Shown here: piece after piece, positions 1-7,564 of the stretch | Numbering within the stretch: position 1 is the first letter of the stretch | Layout of the letters: each line of letters starts with the position of its first letter | From: Granulicatella sp. WM01 | GTDB taxonomy: Bacteria; Bacillota; Bacilli; Lactobacillales; Aerococcaceae | Length of the DNA: 64,000 nucleotides | Direction of reading: 5' to 3' | NCBI RefSeq assembly: GCF_004570605.1 | Contig: NZ_SPPB01000002.1 | Coordinates: forward strand, 28,044 to 92,043 | Notes under the pieces: model-generated | Databases searched by the model: none | Told to the model about the DNA's origin: nothing | Seen by the model: the letters and a program-made list of their open reading frames with translations, nothing else | Program-made: the position numbers and the translations under genes

Positions 1-441
1 AATATTAGGCACTTTAGGGCTAGAGCCTGTTGCGATTAAAATATGTGGTGCTGTATACTGTTCTCCATTTACTTCAACAGTATGATTATCTAAAAATTTA
101 GCATATCCTTTAATAAACGTTATGCCATTATTAACAAAACTATTCGCATAAGAATGTCTAGCCCGTTGAATGTATGCTTCTCTATTTTTCAATAAAATAT
201 CAAAATTTAATGTATCTTGTTCTCCACTAAATCCATAGGCTTGTTTATACAAATTTAACGTATCTGCAATTTGTGCCCCATACCACATAATTTTTTTAGG
301 CACACACCCTACATTGACACATGTTCCCCCTAAAAGATTTCCCTCAATGACAACAACTTTAGCCCCATACATTGCTGCACGATTTGCAGAAGCAATCCCG
401 CCACTTCCGCCACCGATAACAATATAATCTACTTGATTCAT
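1..441 (-). CDS. gor: Glutathione reductase (N-terminal part, cut by window edge)
   Basis: Reading leftward from an ATG at 439-441 gives 147 residues of a class I pyridine nucleotide-disulfide oxidoreductase with no stop before the window edge. It starts with an FAD-binding GGGSGG fold, followed by the redox-active disulfide motif GGTCVNVGCVPKK (Cys-x4-Cys), which is typical of glutathione reductase, and then the ATGSSP segment. A Shine-Dalgarno sequence (AGGAGG on the minus strand) lies just upstream. Known role of the family: NADPH-dependent reduction of glutathione disulfide in the cytoplasm. The NADPH and dimer domains are outside the window, so trypanothione or mycothione-type relatives cannot be fully excluded. 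It is divergent from the ABC binding-protein gene at 696 and shares its promoter region. Confidence 0.85.
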   Translation of the reverse strand, partial: MNQVDYIVIGGGSGGIASANRAAMYGAKVVVIEGNLLGGTCVNVGCVPKKIMWYGAQIADTLNLYKQAYGFSGEQDTLNFDILLKNREAYIQRARHSYANSFVNNGITFIKGYAKFLDNHTVEVNGEQYTAPHILIATGSSPKVPNI

Positions 442-576
442 GTGTTTTCCTCCTTGTTTATAACAAAATTTATCATAATACGTGATTCATAAAATTACAA
501 CTTTAATACCTTAACTCTTATGTATTTTATTTATAATCTATCGCAAAAAACCACAAAAATCTGTTATATAACAAAA

Positions 577-599
577 TTTATTTTTGTGTTATAACACAT
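577..599. promoter_or_regulatory. Palindromic operator candidate in the gor/ABC intergenic region
   Basis: A perfect 14-bp palindrome, TGTGTTATAACACA, lies at 585-598 in a 23-bp stretch that recurs identically at 40579-40601 upstream of pflB. A second small palindrome, TGTTATATAACA, sits at 562-573. The half-site TTATTTTTGTGTT recurs at 631-643 and overlaps the -35 hexamer of the gene at 696. The spacing (TGTG-N6-CACA) differs from Rex and FNR/CRP sites (N8 between the same tetramers), so the regulator is unassigned. Confidence 0.5.
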
Positions 600-641
600 A
601 TAAACTCTATTTTAACAACTAAAATCTGTATTATTTTTGTG

Positions 642-669
642 TTGACTTCTGTTATTATTTTGCTATAAT
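642..669 (+). promoter_or_regulatory. Promoter of the ABC binding-protein gene
   Basis: A -35 TTGACT (642-647) and -10 TATAAT (664-669) are separated by 16 bp, with an extended TGC directly before the -10. The SD AAGGAGG is at 682-688, 7 nt before the ATG at 696. Confidence 0.7.
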
Positions 670-695
670 GTGTATATTATCAAGGAGGTAACACT

Positions 696-1556
696 ATGAA
701 GAAAATTTTTAGTTTTTTTGCTTTAATTAGCATATTCATTTTAGGTGCATGTTCTCAGAACCAACCACAAACAAAAACCACATGGGAGAAAATCCAAGAA
801 CGTGGCACACTAAAAGTAGCTACACCAGGAACTTTATTCCCAACATCTTATTATAACGACAAAAAAGAGTTAGTTGGTTATGAAATTGAGATGTTAAAAG
901 AAATAGGCAAACGTTTAAATGTTTCTGTTGAATTTGTACAAATCGGCGTTGCCGAAGCATTTACATCTGTTGATAGTGGTGTGGTAGATATTGCAGTAAA
1001 TAACTTCGATATTACTAAAGATCGCTTAAACAAATACAATATGTCTGAGCCTTACAAATATTCTGTAGGTGGAATGATTGTACGTGAAGACGGTAGTTCT
1101 GGACTTGAAAAAGCAGATTTAAGTGACTGGAAAGGAAAACGTGCAGGTGGTGGTGCCGGTACACAATACATGAAAATTTCTGAAAAACTTGGTGCTATTC
1201 CTGTCATTTACGATAATGTAACGAATGACGTGTACTTACGTGATGTACACACTGGACGTACTGACTTCATTCCAAACGATTACTTCACTCAAGTTGTTGC
1301 AGTAGAATGGGTTAAAAAAGCATTTCCAGATATTAAAGTAAAAGTAAGTTCTGTGCAATATAACCCAACAGAACAAGCCATTGTCATGACAAAAGTTGAC
1401 AATAGTGTAAAAGAAAAACTAGATGCTGTTATTCAAGAAATGAAAAAAGACGGCACATTAAAACAAATTTCTGAAAAATATTATGCTAAACAAGATTTAT
1501 CAAAACCTATTGAACATGGTAAAAACTTACCAGTTATCGACACATCAAAAGAATAA
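696..1556 (+). CDS. Amino-acid-type ABC transporter substrate-binding lipoprotein (family 3)
   Basis: This 286-residue lipoprotein has a lysine-containing signal peptide and the lipobox ILGAC, with lipidated Cys19. The mature part is a family 3 solute-binding protein (PBPb type): the opening RGTLKVATPGTLFP strand, the GYEIEM motif, and the domain-swap region with DIAVNNFDIT. It would sit on the outer membrane face and deliver an amino acid or small thiol to a permease. Relatives bind cystine, other amino acids or, in streptococci, glutathione (GshT type). Divergent linkage to glutathione reductase favours a cystine or glutathione role, but that is inference. A terminator-like hairpin separates it from the permease gene, fitting the usual excess of binding protein over membrane components. 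Confidence 0.8.
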   Translation: MKKIFSFFALISIFILGACSQNQPQTKTTWEKIQERGTLKVATPGTLFPTSYYNDKKELVGYEIEMLKEIGKRLNVSVEFVQIGVAEAFTSVDSGVVDIAVNNFDITKDRLNKYNMSEPYKYSVGGMIVREDGSSGLEKADLSDWKGKRAGGGAGTQYMKISEKLGAIPVIYDNVTNDVYLRDVHTGRTDFIPNDYFTQVVAVEWVKKAFPDIKVKVSSVQYNPTEQAIVMTKVDNSVKEKLDAVIQEMKKDGTLKQISEKYYAKQDLSKPIEHGKNLPVIDTSKE

Positions 1557-1597
1557 TTAAGATGATATTGAATTAACACGCTCATACCCAAGCATTA

Positions 1598-1646
1598 AAT
1601 GGCTTTAAATAAGGCACTTAAAATCCTTTATTTAAAGCCATTTTTT
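1598..1646 (+). terminator. Intercistronic hairpin between binding protein and permease
   Basis: Arms at 1600-1614 and 1625-1640 pair almost fully (one bulged T) and are followed by TTTTTT at 1641-1646. It looks like an intrinsic terminator or partial attenuator that lowers permease expression relative to the binding protein. Confidence 0.7.
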
Positions 1647-1675
1647 AAAATATATAGTAAAAAAGGAGAATATTT

Positions 1676-2341
1676 ATGAAATGGGACGCTATTTTTAATC
1701 CCGACTTAGCTATCAAGGCATTACCAACTATTTTAAGTGGTTTACCTTATACATTATCACTTTCATTAATCGGCTTTTTTCTAGGTACAATTTGTGGATT
1801 TTTCATTGCATTAATGAAATTATCAAGATGGAGAATATTACGCACTTTGGCACATATACATATTTCCTTTATGCGTGGCACACCTTTAATGGTGCTTCTA
1901 TTTCTCATCTATTATGGATTACCGTTTGCAGGTATTCAATTTGATGCCATTACTGCATCAATTATTGCATTTACTATGATGTCAAGTGCCTATCTTTCAG
2001 AAATTATCCGTTCATCTTTACAAGCCATTCAAAAAGGTCAATGGGATGCCGCTTATTCACTAGGACTAAATAAACCTATTATTTATCGTAAAATTATTAT
2101 TCCTCAAGCTACTCGTATTGCTTTGCCTCCTTTAAGTAATGTGCTATTAGATATGGTCAAAAGTACCTCATTAACTGCCATGATTACTGTCCCTGATATG
2201 TTTAATCAAGCAAAAATTGTTGGTGGATCACATTCTGATTACATGACAGTTTATATTGTTGTGGCATGTTTATATTGGGTCATTTGTACAACTTACGCTA
2301 TTGCTCAAGGTTATTTAGAAAGCCGTTTAAATACGTATTAA
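1676..2341 (+). CDS. Amino acid ABC transporter permease (HisM/GltK family)
   Basis: This 221-residue inner-membrane permease has an early ILSGLPYTLSLS segment, several hydrophobic helices, and the cytoplasmic EAA-type loop around residues 125-150 (AYSLGLNKPIIYRKIIIPQA) that docks the ATPase. It follows the binding protein and presumably forms a homodimeric channel with it. The SD AAAGGAG is well placed. No ATP-binding subunit follows: the next gene is a sugar kinase. The transporter must therefore borrow an ATPase encoded elsewhere, or one lies beyond the window. The substrate is not readable from the sequence. Confidence 0.85.
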   Translation: MKWDAIFNPDLAIKALPTILSGLPYTLSLSLIGFFLGTICGFFIALMKLSRWRILRTLAHIHISFMRGTPLMVLLFLIYYGLPFAGIQFDAITASIIAFTMMSSAYLSEIIRSSLQAIQKGQWDAAYSLGLNKPIIYRKIIIPQATRIALPPLSNVLLDMVKSTSLTAMITVPDMFNQAKIVGGSHSDYMTVYIVVACLYWVICTTYAIAQGYLESRLNTY

Positions 2342-2420
2342 TTGATTATCAGCATACCTAAAAATTAGCTATACCAATCTTTACGATTTTGTGATATGCT
2401 TTAATTAGATTTATTTAGCC

Positions 2421-2445
2421 CTATCACTTTTTTCTTAAGTGATAG
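2421..2445 (+). promoter_or_regulatory. Inverted repeat upstream of the lacC-like gene
   Basis: CTATCACTT (2421-2429) and AAGTGATAG (2437-2445) form a perfect 9-bp inverted repeat with a 7-nt spacer, 29 nt before the start codon. No T-run follows the right arm, so an operator or leader hairpin is more likely than a terminator. Confidence 0.4.
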
Positions 2446-2474
2446 CAGCAAAAAATAATAAAAAGGAGATTATT

Positions 2475-3422
2475 ATGATTGTAACAATAACATTAAATCC
2501 ATCTGTTGATTTTCTTTATTTTTTAGATCACTTCTTAAAAGAAGGTGAACATAATCGTGTATCTAATCCAATAAAAATGATTGGTGGCAAAGGCATTAAC
2601 GCAAGCCGTGTATTAAGTACGCTACAGTCTAATTTTGCAGCAATCACTATTGGTGGAGGAAGCTACTTGTCATTTTTAAATGCCCAACTGGCAAAAGATA
2701 ATATTCCAGTCCACATAATTCCTACTCAAGATGAAATTCGTACAGCAATGACCTTTATGGCAAACGGAACCCATACCGAATTGGTCGAAAAAGGTCCAAA
2801 AGTTGATCAGACAATAATCCAAAAAGTACTGCAAACACTTGAGAATTTAAATACACAAGAAAAATTAGATATCATCTCAATTAATGGTTCTATCGTTTCT
2901 GATAATGAACATATTTATGCAGAACTTATCGACACATTATATCGTATATACGGTTCGGATATAAAAGTTATTTTAGATGCCTCACAAATTCAACTAAAAA
3001 ATGCTTTAAAAGCTAAACAAGCACCGTATTTTATTAAACCAAACACCAAAGAACTGTCTGAATTATCGCACCAACTTATTAATACTAAAGACGATGTGAT
3101 TGCCTATTTAAAAGCTGGTCATTTTTCTCATATTCCATTCGTATTGGTATCTATGGGTGAAGATGGTGGTATTGCACAATTTAATGGTCAATTTTACGAT
3201 ATTACTATTCCTAAAATTGAACTAGTTAATCCAACAGGTTCTGGTGATTCAACCGTTGCTGGTATTTGCCATGGACTTTCTCAACAACTACCAATTCAAG
3301 ATATTTTAAAACTTGCAATGGCATGTGGTATGTCTAATGCAATGAACAAAGGAATAGGTGTGATTGATTTAGATATTGTTCAATCCCTTATCCCACAAAT
3401 TACAGTATCTGCACTTTCTTAA
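2475..3422 (+). CDS. lacC: Tagatose-6-phosphate kinase / 1-phosphofructokinase family (LacC-like)
   Basis: The 315-residue protein is a PfkB-superfamily sugar-phosphate kinase. It begins MIVTITLNPSVDF, has the GGKGINASRVL substrate/anion region near residue 40, and ends with the catalytic loop NPTGSGDSTVAG, where Asp is the base. GSGDS is more typical of LacC (tagatose-6-phosphate kinase) than of FruK, which usually has GAGDS, but the two are hard to separate by eye. I chose the ATG at 2475 because AAAGGAG lies 7-8 nt upstream; an in-frame ATG at 2439 has no SD. No tagatose, lactose or fructose PTS gene is adjacent, so the pathway is uncertain. A strong terminator follows. Confidence 0.75.
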   Translation: MIVTITLNPSVDFLYFLDHFLKEGEHNRVSNPIKMIGGKGINASRVLSTLQSNFAAITIGGGSYLSFLNAQLAKDNIPVHIIPTQDEIRTAMTFMANGTHTELVEKGPKVDQTIIQKVLQTLENLNTQEKLDIISINGSIVSDNEHIYAELIDTLYRIYGSDIKVILDASQIQLKNALKAKQAPYFIKPNTKELSELSHQLINTKDDVIAYLKAGHFSHIPFVLVSMGEDGGIAQFNGQFYDITIPKIELVNPTGSGDSTVAGICHGLSQQLPIQDILKLAMACGMSNAMNKGIGVIDLDIVQSLIPQITVSALS

Positions 3423-3457
3423 TAGAGCACATACACTGTCTATTATGTAAATTTTAA

Positions 3458-3504
3458 AACACTCATGCCAGCAATAAAAAAGTTGTCAGCATGAGTGTTC
3501 TTTC
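3458..3504 (+). terminator. Terminator after lacC-like gene
   Basis: Perfect 11-bp arms AACACTCATGC (3458-3468) and GCATGAGTGTT (3489-3499) are followed by a T-rich stretch (CTTTCT). Confidence 0.75.
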
Positions 3505-3610
3505 TCTTAATCAAAGAATATCACTTTACTATATAAAAAAATTGTGTTAATAAACTCTTTTGTGGTACTAAAAACAATACTAGTTGAAACAATAGTTTTG
3601 TTTCACGTTA

Positions 3611-3670
3611 CTATACAAAAAATCGTGCTAGCAAATTCTTTTGGTTCACCAACACGATTTATTGTATACG
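3611..3670. repeat. Imperfect hairpin repeat (dispersed family), copy 1
   Basis: An approximately 60-bp imperfect palindrome has a left arm containing TATACAAAAAATCGTG and a right arm containing CACGATTTATTGTATA. A more degraded, similar stretch precedes it (about 3525-3585). It lies between the 3' ends of the convergent lacC-like and tlpA-like genes, so it may also act as a terminator. Related hairpins occur at 5654, 15731, 45367 and 53281. Confidence 0.55.
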
Positions 3671-3689
3671 TATTTTTTCTTCAATCTAA

Positions 3690-4253
3690 CTATTTCATTT
3701 TTTGCAAAGTTTCTTCTAAAATATCCATAGTCATCATACCAGACACTTGTGCATTTAATGTCCCATCACTATTAATAAAAATATGTGTTGGAAATGCACG
3801 TATGCCATAGTTTTTAATAAAATCATCTTTCACATCAAACAATATCGGATACGTGATACCTAAACGTTCTTTAACACCTAAAATGCTGCTTTTTGTTTCA
3901 TTACTTTGCAAAGTATTTTGAAATTCTACATCATTAGGATACGTAATAGATAAAAAGACTAAACTATCATCATCTTTATGTTTTTGATACGTCTTTTCAA
4001 GTTCTGGAATTTCATGTATACATGGTCCACACCATGATGCCCATACGTTGATATAAACTTTCTTCCCTTTAAAATCACTCAACTTGACTCCCTTACCATC
4101 CATATCTTTTACGCTAAAATCATAAGATTTTGCCTGTTCAATTTTAGTAACTGTACTATTTGTCGTACTTTTGTCTGATGTATTTTGACACGCTGCTAAC
4201 CCTAATATTGTGAACAACAAAATAGGGAATGTGTACTTTATTGTCTTTCTCAT
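3690..4253 (-). CDS. Thioredoxin-like (TlpA/ResA family) lipoprotein
   Basis: This 187-residue exported lipoprotein has a hydrophobic leader ending in lipobox LAAC (lipidated Cys22), a short Ser/Thr-rich linker, then an AhpC/TSA-TlpA thioredoxin fold with active-site WCGPC (Cys75/Cys78) and the cis-proline region around AFPTHIF. The family reduces disulfides in extracytoplasmic proteins. The gene lies 13 nt downstream of ccdA, the membrane protein that passes electrons from cytoplasmic thioredoxin to such proteins, so the two form one reducing pathway. The target is unknown. No cytochrome c genes are visible, so a role in methionine sulfoxide or other thiol repair is more likely than cytochrome maturation. 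Confidence 0.85.
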   Translation of the reverse strand: MRKTIKYTFPILLFTILGLAACQNTSDKSTTNSTVTKIEQAKSYDFSVKDMDGKGVKLSDFKGKKVYINVWASWCGPCIHEIPELEKTYQKHKDDDSLVFLSITYPNDVEFQNTLQSNETKSSILGVKERLGITYPILFDVKDDFIKNYGIRAFPTHIFINSDGTLNAQVSGMMTMDILEETLQKMK

Positions 4254-4266
4254 AATATAATCTCCT

Positions 4267-4983
4267 TTAAAATATTGTAAAATATTTCATGATAACATAA
4301 TGCATACTGCCTATAATGATAGATATTCCGATAAGAATTAATATAACGCCTGAAATAATAACCGTATATTTAATCACGTATTGATGTTTTTTCAGAATGT
4401 TTAGCAAATTCGTTGCAAATAACGACACAATGATAAATGGTAAAATAAATCCTAATGAATAGACAAAAATGAGGAGATAACTGAACAATCCACTATGTGT
4501 ATTTGCATATAAGAACACACTTGCTAAGACCGGTCCTATACACGGTGTCCATGAAAAACTAAATGTAAATCCCATTAATAATGCAACCAAAGGCGTCACA
4601 TGCGTTGCTTTAATTTTATGTTTTAATGAACGCTCTCTTTTTAAGAAAGTAAAACGAAGTGCTCCCACTTGAACCAGTCCCATTAAAATAATTAAAAGAG
4701 CACTTATCATTTTTATCGTATCAATATGAGTATTTAAAAATATACTAATATAACTCGTTGCAAAAGCCAAAATGAAAAATGTCAACGCAATGCCAACAAC
4801 AAAAAACAAGGCATTAATTATGCTATTTTTTCGGTTAATTATCAAATTCCCATGTTCATCATATTCTTTTTTTCCTGCTAACATCGTCAAATAAATTGGA
4901 ATAATCGGAATAATACACGGCGAAAAGAACGACAACATTCCTTCCATAAATAATGCCATTAACTTAAATACGTTAAAATCCAA
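4267..4983 (-). CDS. ccdA: CcdA-type transmembrane thiol-disulfide electron carrier
   Basis: This 238-residue polytopic protein has about six membrane helices and the two family hallmark cysteines: FFSPC near residue 23 (FFSPCIIPIIP) and WTPC near residue 147 (SWTPCIGPVLASVF). CcdA carries reducing equivalents from cytoplasmic thioredoxin across the membrane. It is the first gene of a two-gene operon with the thioredoxin-like lipoprotein. The start is a TTG, supported by AGGAGG 7 nt upstream, and no closer ATG is available. A promoter with an internal inverted repeat lies just upstream. Confidence 0.85.
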   Translation of the reverse strand: MDFNVFKLMALFMEGMLSFFSPCIIPIIPIYLTMLAGKKEYDEHGNLIINRKNSIINALFFVVGIALTFFILAFATSYISIFLNTHIDTIKMISALLIILMGLVQVGALRFTFLKRERSLKHKIKATHVTPLVALLMGFTFSFSWTPCIGPVLASVFLYANTHSGLFSYLLIFVYSLGFILPFIIVSLFATNLLNILKKHQYVIKYTVIISGVILILIGISIIIGSMHYVIMKYFTIF

Positions 4984-5013
4984 GTTTTTTCCTCCTCATG
5001 CTTTATACCGTCA

Positions 5014-5043
5014 TTATATAGGAGAAAGCCCCTATAAGTAAAG
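5014..5043 (-). promoter_or_regulatory. ccdA promoter with embedded inverted repeat
   Basis: On the minus strand, TTTACT and TATAAT are about 18 bp apart. The spacer carries an imperfect inverted repeat, TATAGGGG...CTCCTATA (5017-5036), positioned where a repressor would block RNA polymerase. The arrangement resembles operators of CsoR/CstR-type sensors, but that assignment is speculative. Confidence 0.45.
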
Positions 5044-5653
5044 GTTTACGAACCGAATATATCCATTAAATCCCTAATACAAAAATTTGTCAATACTTTT
5101 TGTCGCTGACCACAGGAAAACCTGTTATTCTATTTACATCTCACTAAAAATAATATTCCTTCTCTATCTAATATTTTCCAAACACACCTATCATATTCTA
5201 TGCAACATATAAATATGCATCACTTATTTATTGAACAATGTTTCTAGTTATAGACTAGATTTCTAGTCGATATTCCTACACTTATTTAATCATACTTTAA
5301 CTACTCCTGTTTATTTAAGTAGAATAAACATCACTACACACTATATTTTCACTAACATACAACCCCACTCTATATTGTTTTTTACTCGTATGACTTTATT
5401 CCTCAATGTAAACATAGAGACAATTAAATGGCAACACTTATTTTTCTTTGCATAAACTAAAAATTGGCTGCTATACATTCTCTCATATAAATGTTGCACT
5501 GCTCTATAATAAAGTATATCATCCCTTCAAGTTCTATACTACACATACAAAACAATCTATTCACATACTATTTAAACAGTTTTCCAATATCTTAAACAGT
5601 AAAATCTCCTTAATGAATAAGGTGTCTTTGTTACATTATAATGGTATAAACAT
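5044..5653. other. Non-coding AT-rich gap between ccdA and the suf terminator
   Basis: About 600 bp. The short open frames here have no SD sequence and biased low-complexity translations, and one runs through the suf terminator. I see no RNA motif or conserved protein. Confidence 0.5.
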
Positions 5654-5691
5654 AAGCGTGTTGGCAAACTTTTTTGTTCGCCAACACGCTT
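5654..5691 (-). terminator. Terminator of the suf operon; dispersed hairpin, copy 2
   Basis: Arms AAGCGTGTTGGCAAAC (5654-5669) and GTTCGCCAACACGCTT (5676-5691) pair with one mismatch around a T-rich loop, 31 nt past the sufB stop. The same CGTGTTGGC core occurs in the other dispersed hairpins. Confidence 0.7.
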
Positions 5692-5722
5692 AATGACACC
5701 TTTCATTAAAGGAACAACATTG

Positions 5723-7117
5723 TTATCCAACAGAGCCTTCCATTTCATAGGCAATCAATCGGTTTAATTCAACCGCATACTCCATTGGTAATTCTTTTGT
5801 AAAAGGTTCAACAAATCCCATAATAATCATTTCAGTCGCTTGACTCTCGCTCAATCCACGACTCATTAAATAAAATAGTTGCTCTTCAGATACTTTTGAC
5901 ACTTTTGCTTCATGTTCTAATGACACTTTTCCATTGTGCAATTCATTAAACGGAATAGTATCAGATTTAGAAATATCGTCCACTAAAATGGTATCACATT
6001 CAATATGAGAAATAGATCCTTGGGAATTTTTCCCAAATGTTACTTGTCCACGATAGTTAACTTTACCTCCGTCTTTAGCAATAGATTTTGACACAATAGA
6101 ACTTGACGTTTGAGGTGCATTATGAATCATTTTAGCTCCTGCATCTTGCACTTGTCCTGCTCCAGCAAAGGCAATAGACAACATTGTTCCACGTGCATGA
6201 CGTCCATTTAAATAGACACTTGGGTATTTCATTGTGGTTTTTGCCCCTAAATTTCCGTCAATCCATTCCATTGTTGCCCCTTCATAAGCTACAGCTCGCT
6301 TAGTCACTAAGTTGTATACATTATTAGACCAATTTTGGATTGTTGTATAACGGCAATACGCATCTTTTTTAACAATAATTTCAACAATAGCTGCATGTAA
6401 ACTAGCACTAGAATAAGTAGGAGCAGTACACCCCTCGACGTAATGGATACTAGCACCTTCATCAACAATAATTAATGTACGTTCAAATTGTCCAGATCCC
6501 TCATTGTTGATACGGAAATAGGTTTGTAAAGGCACATCACACTTAACCCCCTTTGGTACATAAATAAACGTTCCACCAGACCATACCGCAGAATTTAACG
6601 CTGCCTCGAAATTATCACTGGCAGGCACAACTGTACCAAAATATTCCTTGAATAATTCAGGGTATTCTTGTAAAGCAGTATCTGTATCTGTAAAAATAAT
6701 ACCTAGTTTTTCAAATTCTGCTTTCATGCTATGATACACAGCTTGTGATTCGTATTGAACTGTTGCACCAGCCAAATATGCTCTTTCAGCTTCAGGAATG
6801 CCAATACGTTCGAAAGTTTCTTTAATTTTGTCTGGTACATCATCCCAAGAGCGTGCAACTTTTTCTGTAGCACTTTGATAATATGTAATATCCATAAAAT
6901 CTAGTTCTGATAAATCAGCACCCCATGTTGGCAGTCCCAATTTATAGAATGTATTTAACGATTTCAAGCGGTACTCTAACATCCATTCCGGCTCACCTTT
7001 GCGACTTGAAATATCTCTAACAATATCTGCTGATAATCCTTTTCCTGTGGAATATAAAATTTCAGCGTCATCTTTAAATCCAAATTTATATTCAGATAGT
7101 GCTGGCACTTCACTCAT
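5723..7117 (-). CDS. sufB: Fe-S cluster scaffold subunit SufB
   Basis: This 464-residue SufB is the last gene of sufCDSUB. The family features are the N-terminal region with [11 protein letters not shown], the central beta-helix ([31 protein letters not shown]), and the C-terminal part with the [16 protein letters not shown] and GLSESQA motifs. SufB with SufC and SufD forms the cytoplasmic SufBC2D scaffold on which clusters are built from persulfide sulfur and iron. The start ATG at 7117 has an AGAGGTG SD. The gene is 9 nt downstream of sufU, so the two are co-transcribed. Confidence 0.95.
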   Translation of the reverse strand: MSEVPALSEYKFGFKDDAEILYSTGKGLSADIVRDISSRKGEPEWMLEYRLKSLNTFYKLGLPTWGADLSELDFMDITYYQSATEKVARSWDDVPDKIKETFERIGIPEAERAYLAGATVQYESQAVYHSMKAEFEKLGIIFTDTDTALQEYPELFKEYFGTVVPASDNFEAALNSAVWSGGTFIYVPKGVKCDVPLQTYFRINNEGSGQFERTLIIVDEGASIHYVEGCTAPTYSSASLHAAIVEIIVKKDAYCRYTTIQNWSNNVYNLVTKRAVAYEGATMEWIDGNLGAKTTMKYPSVYLNGRHARGTMLSIAFAGAGQVQDAGAKMIHNAPQTSSSIVSKSIAKDGGKVNYRGQVTFGKNSQGSISHIECDTILVDDISKSDTIPFNELHNGKVSLEHEAKVSKVSEEQLFYLMSRGLSESQATEMIIMGFVEPFTKELPMEYAVELNRLIAYEMEGSVG

Positions 7118-7126
7118 AGCACACCT

Positions 7127-7564
7127 CTATTCTTCTATTTTTTTATCAATAATGTGTTCTAATGCTTTCCAAGCTAATGTTGCACAACGAATTCTAGCTG
7201 GAAATTTAGACACACCTTCTAATAATTCTGCATCTTTCAAGTCTACATCACTATGATGTCCTTGCACTAATTCAAAAAAATTGATAGCTTTACATTTCGC
7301 CTGTTGCAAAGTATCTCCTATAATGTTCTCCATAAGCATACTGGCACTTGCTCGACTAATAGAACATCCTTCTCCAAAAAATGTTGCATCAACAATACAA
7401 TTATCTTTAATAGCCAATTGCACCGTAATCACATCTCCACATGTTGGATTTTTAAGTTCTATATAATCTGTTACTGGAATAACTTTATTATACCGTCTAG
7501 GATTTTGTGAATGATCCAGTATTACTTGTCGGTATAATTGATCTAATTTTGACAAGGCACTCAT
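7127..7564 (-). CDS. sufU: Sulfur-acceptor protein SufU
   Basis: This 145-residue SufU/IscU-like protein has Cys in NPTCGD, GEGCSIS and RIRCATLAW plus the Asp of CGD, the ligand set of zinc-type SufU, which accepts persulfide from SufS. It includes the Gram-positive insertion between the second and third ligands that distinguishes SufU from IscU. Its ATG overlaps the sufS stop (ATGA), indicating translational coupling with its partner enzyme. Confidence 0.93.
   Translation of the reverse strand: MSALSKLDQLYRQVILDHSQNPRRYNKVIPVTDYIELKNPTCGDVITVQLAIKDNCIVDATFFGEGCSISRASASMLMENIIGDTLQQAKCKAINFFELVQGHHSDVDLKDAELLEGVSKFPARIRCATLAWKALEHIIDKKIEE

Noticed and set aside
585..598. TGTGTTATAACACA as a Rex or FNR/CRP site
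   Set aside because: The spacing between TGTG and CACA is 6 instead of 8, so it does not fit either consensus; left as unassigned.
3544..3810. Plus-strand open frame of 88 codons
   Set aside because: It overlaps the hairpin repeat and the 3' end of the tlpA-like gene in antisense, and has no SD.
5448..5693. Plus-strand open frame of 81 codons in the gap before suf
   Set aside because: No SD, low-complexity composition, and it reads through the suf terminator hairpin.
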